The translations under genes were made by a program, and so were the position numbers. This document shows positions 47,403 to 47,649 of a DNA stretch of 47,649 bases, one piece after another (position 1 is the first letter of the stretch; each line of letters starts with the position of its first letter). Source of the DNA: an uncultured Candidatus Saccharibacteria bacterium (lineage in GTDB: Bacteria; Patescibacteriota; Saccharimonadia; Saccharimonadales; Saccharimonadaceae); NCBI GenBank assembly GCA_938036785.1, contig CALHWE010000010.1, forward strand, positions 1-47,649, given 5' to 3'. Under the pieces are notes generated by a model. That model was given only the letters and a program-made list of their open reading frames with translations. It searched no databases and was not told where the DNA came from.

Positions 47403-47649
47403 TGCAGCAGACAAAACAGACAAGACTAGCGTGCGCTGGGGGAGAAGCCCCTCGGCACAGTGCAGTGGCCAGACAGGAAGGTGCAGCGATGGAGCAGGAC
47501 GCGGGTGTGCCGCGACCAGGTGGCGCGGTGAGCGATGGGCCTGGCGCGGCTGGTCGGAGTGACTCTGGGGGCGTTGCCACCAGCGCTGTGGTGCTCAGCC
47601 AGGACAGCGCAGGCAAAGCCGCCGGTAGCGGCGGGAAGGCCGGTGTGCC
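47403..47649 (+). CDS. Partial hypothetical protein, cut by the window end
   Basis: An open frame from ATG 47403, preceded by AAAGGAGGG six bases upstream, runs without stop to the last base, at least 82 residues. The visible part is Gly/Ala/Ser-rich and hydrophilic (PGGAVSDGPGAAGRSDSGGV), probably a disordered N-terminal region. No family can be assigned from this part. An overlapping frame from 47380 exists but ends early. Confidence 0.5.

Noticed and set aside
124..47649. CRISPR array or cas genes
   Set aside because: No regularly spaced repeats of 20-40 bases and no Cas-type protein were seen on either strand.
1..47649. Use of TGA as a sense codon, as in Gracilibacteria or Absconditabacteria
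   Set aside because: Conserved proteins such as CysS, RecR and the serine recombinase read through without internal TGA, and TGA serves as a stop (for example the PfkB gene at 22799-22801), so the standard code applies.

Overview
The window looks like a Saccharibacteria (TM7, Candidate Phyla Radiation) chromosome, judged from gene content, streamlined proteins and transcription signals rather than from a marker-gene match. At least eight genes in the left two thirds have a -10 hexamer whose 3' end lies 6 or 7 bases before the ATG, so their mRNAs should be leaderless. From about 32 kb rightwards the DNA becomes more GC-rich (by eye), genes are preceded by Shine-Dalgarno sequences, no leaderless arrangement is seen, and several small proteins have an actinobacterial flavour. 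This is either an island acquired from an actinobacterial host or neighbour, or a chimeric join near 32.1 kb.

Layout. (1) 0.1-8.6 kb, core genome: a hypothetical protein, cysS, a DHH phosphoesterase, a small protein, a membrane-anchored lytic transglycosylase, a 536-residue orphan, recR-ebfC and a GH5 glucanase. (2) 8.75-29.93 kb, an integrated mobile element of about 21.2 kb at the 3' end of a tRNA-Glu(CTC) gene. It carries a PLD-like nuclease, a membrane/STAS-like/HATPase trio, a type IV secretion locus (coupling ATPase, CHAP hydrolase, VirB4, TraC-like, PrgI/VirB3-like, VirB6-like, pilin), an HxlR regulator, a Nudix hydrolase, a broken aromatic amino acid lyase gene, a five-gene metabolic cargo operon (PfkB kinase, deoxyribosyltransferase, ASCH, double GNAT, adenylate-forming enzyme), a hairpin-rich candidate transfer origin, a replication-relaxation protein, a ribbon-helix-helix protein and a large serine recombinase. 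(3) 30.0-32.0 kb: a candidate non-coding RNA and a divergent histidine kinase/response regulator pair. (4) 32.1-43.3 kb: a type VII-secretion-like operon (TPR membrane protein, soluble FtsK/EccC-like ATPase, three small helical proteins, a deaminase toxin and its probable immunity protein), a two-component cluster with two paralogous LuxR-type regulators around a double-length kinase, and an M15-like wall peptidase. (5) 44.0-47.6 kb: small GC-rich genes of unknown function.

The strongest observation concerns the element ends. The sequence TGGTGACC occurs at 8746-8753 and at 29923-29930 (the CCA end of the tRNA), each preceded by TGATAAATCC. At the right end the recombinase runs through this core into the antisense strand of the tRNA. 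At the left end an open frame in the same phase continues from the core for 42 codons and stops at 8881, overlapping the start of the PLD-like gene. Joining the ends, as excision would, gives a 602-residue recombinase in place of the 578-residue integrated form, with the PLD-like gene directly behind it. Integration therefore appears to swap the recombinase C-terminus and to separate the tRNA from its old terminator (8710-8733), while the element supplies a new one (29855-29892).

The second system of interest is the type VII-like toxin operon at 32.1-38.2 kb, in which the small secreted-size proteins lack a WXG motif and the ATPase lacks membrane segments.
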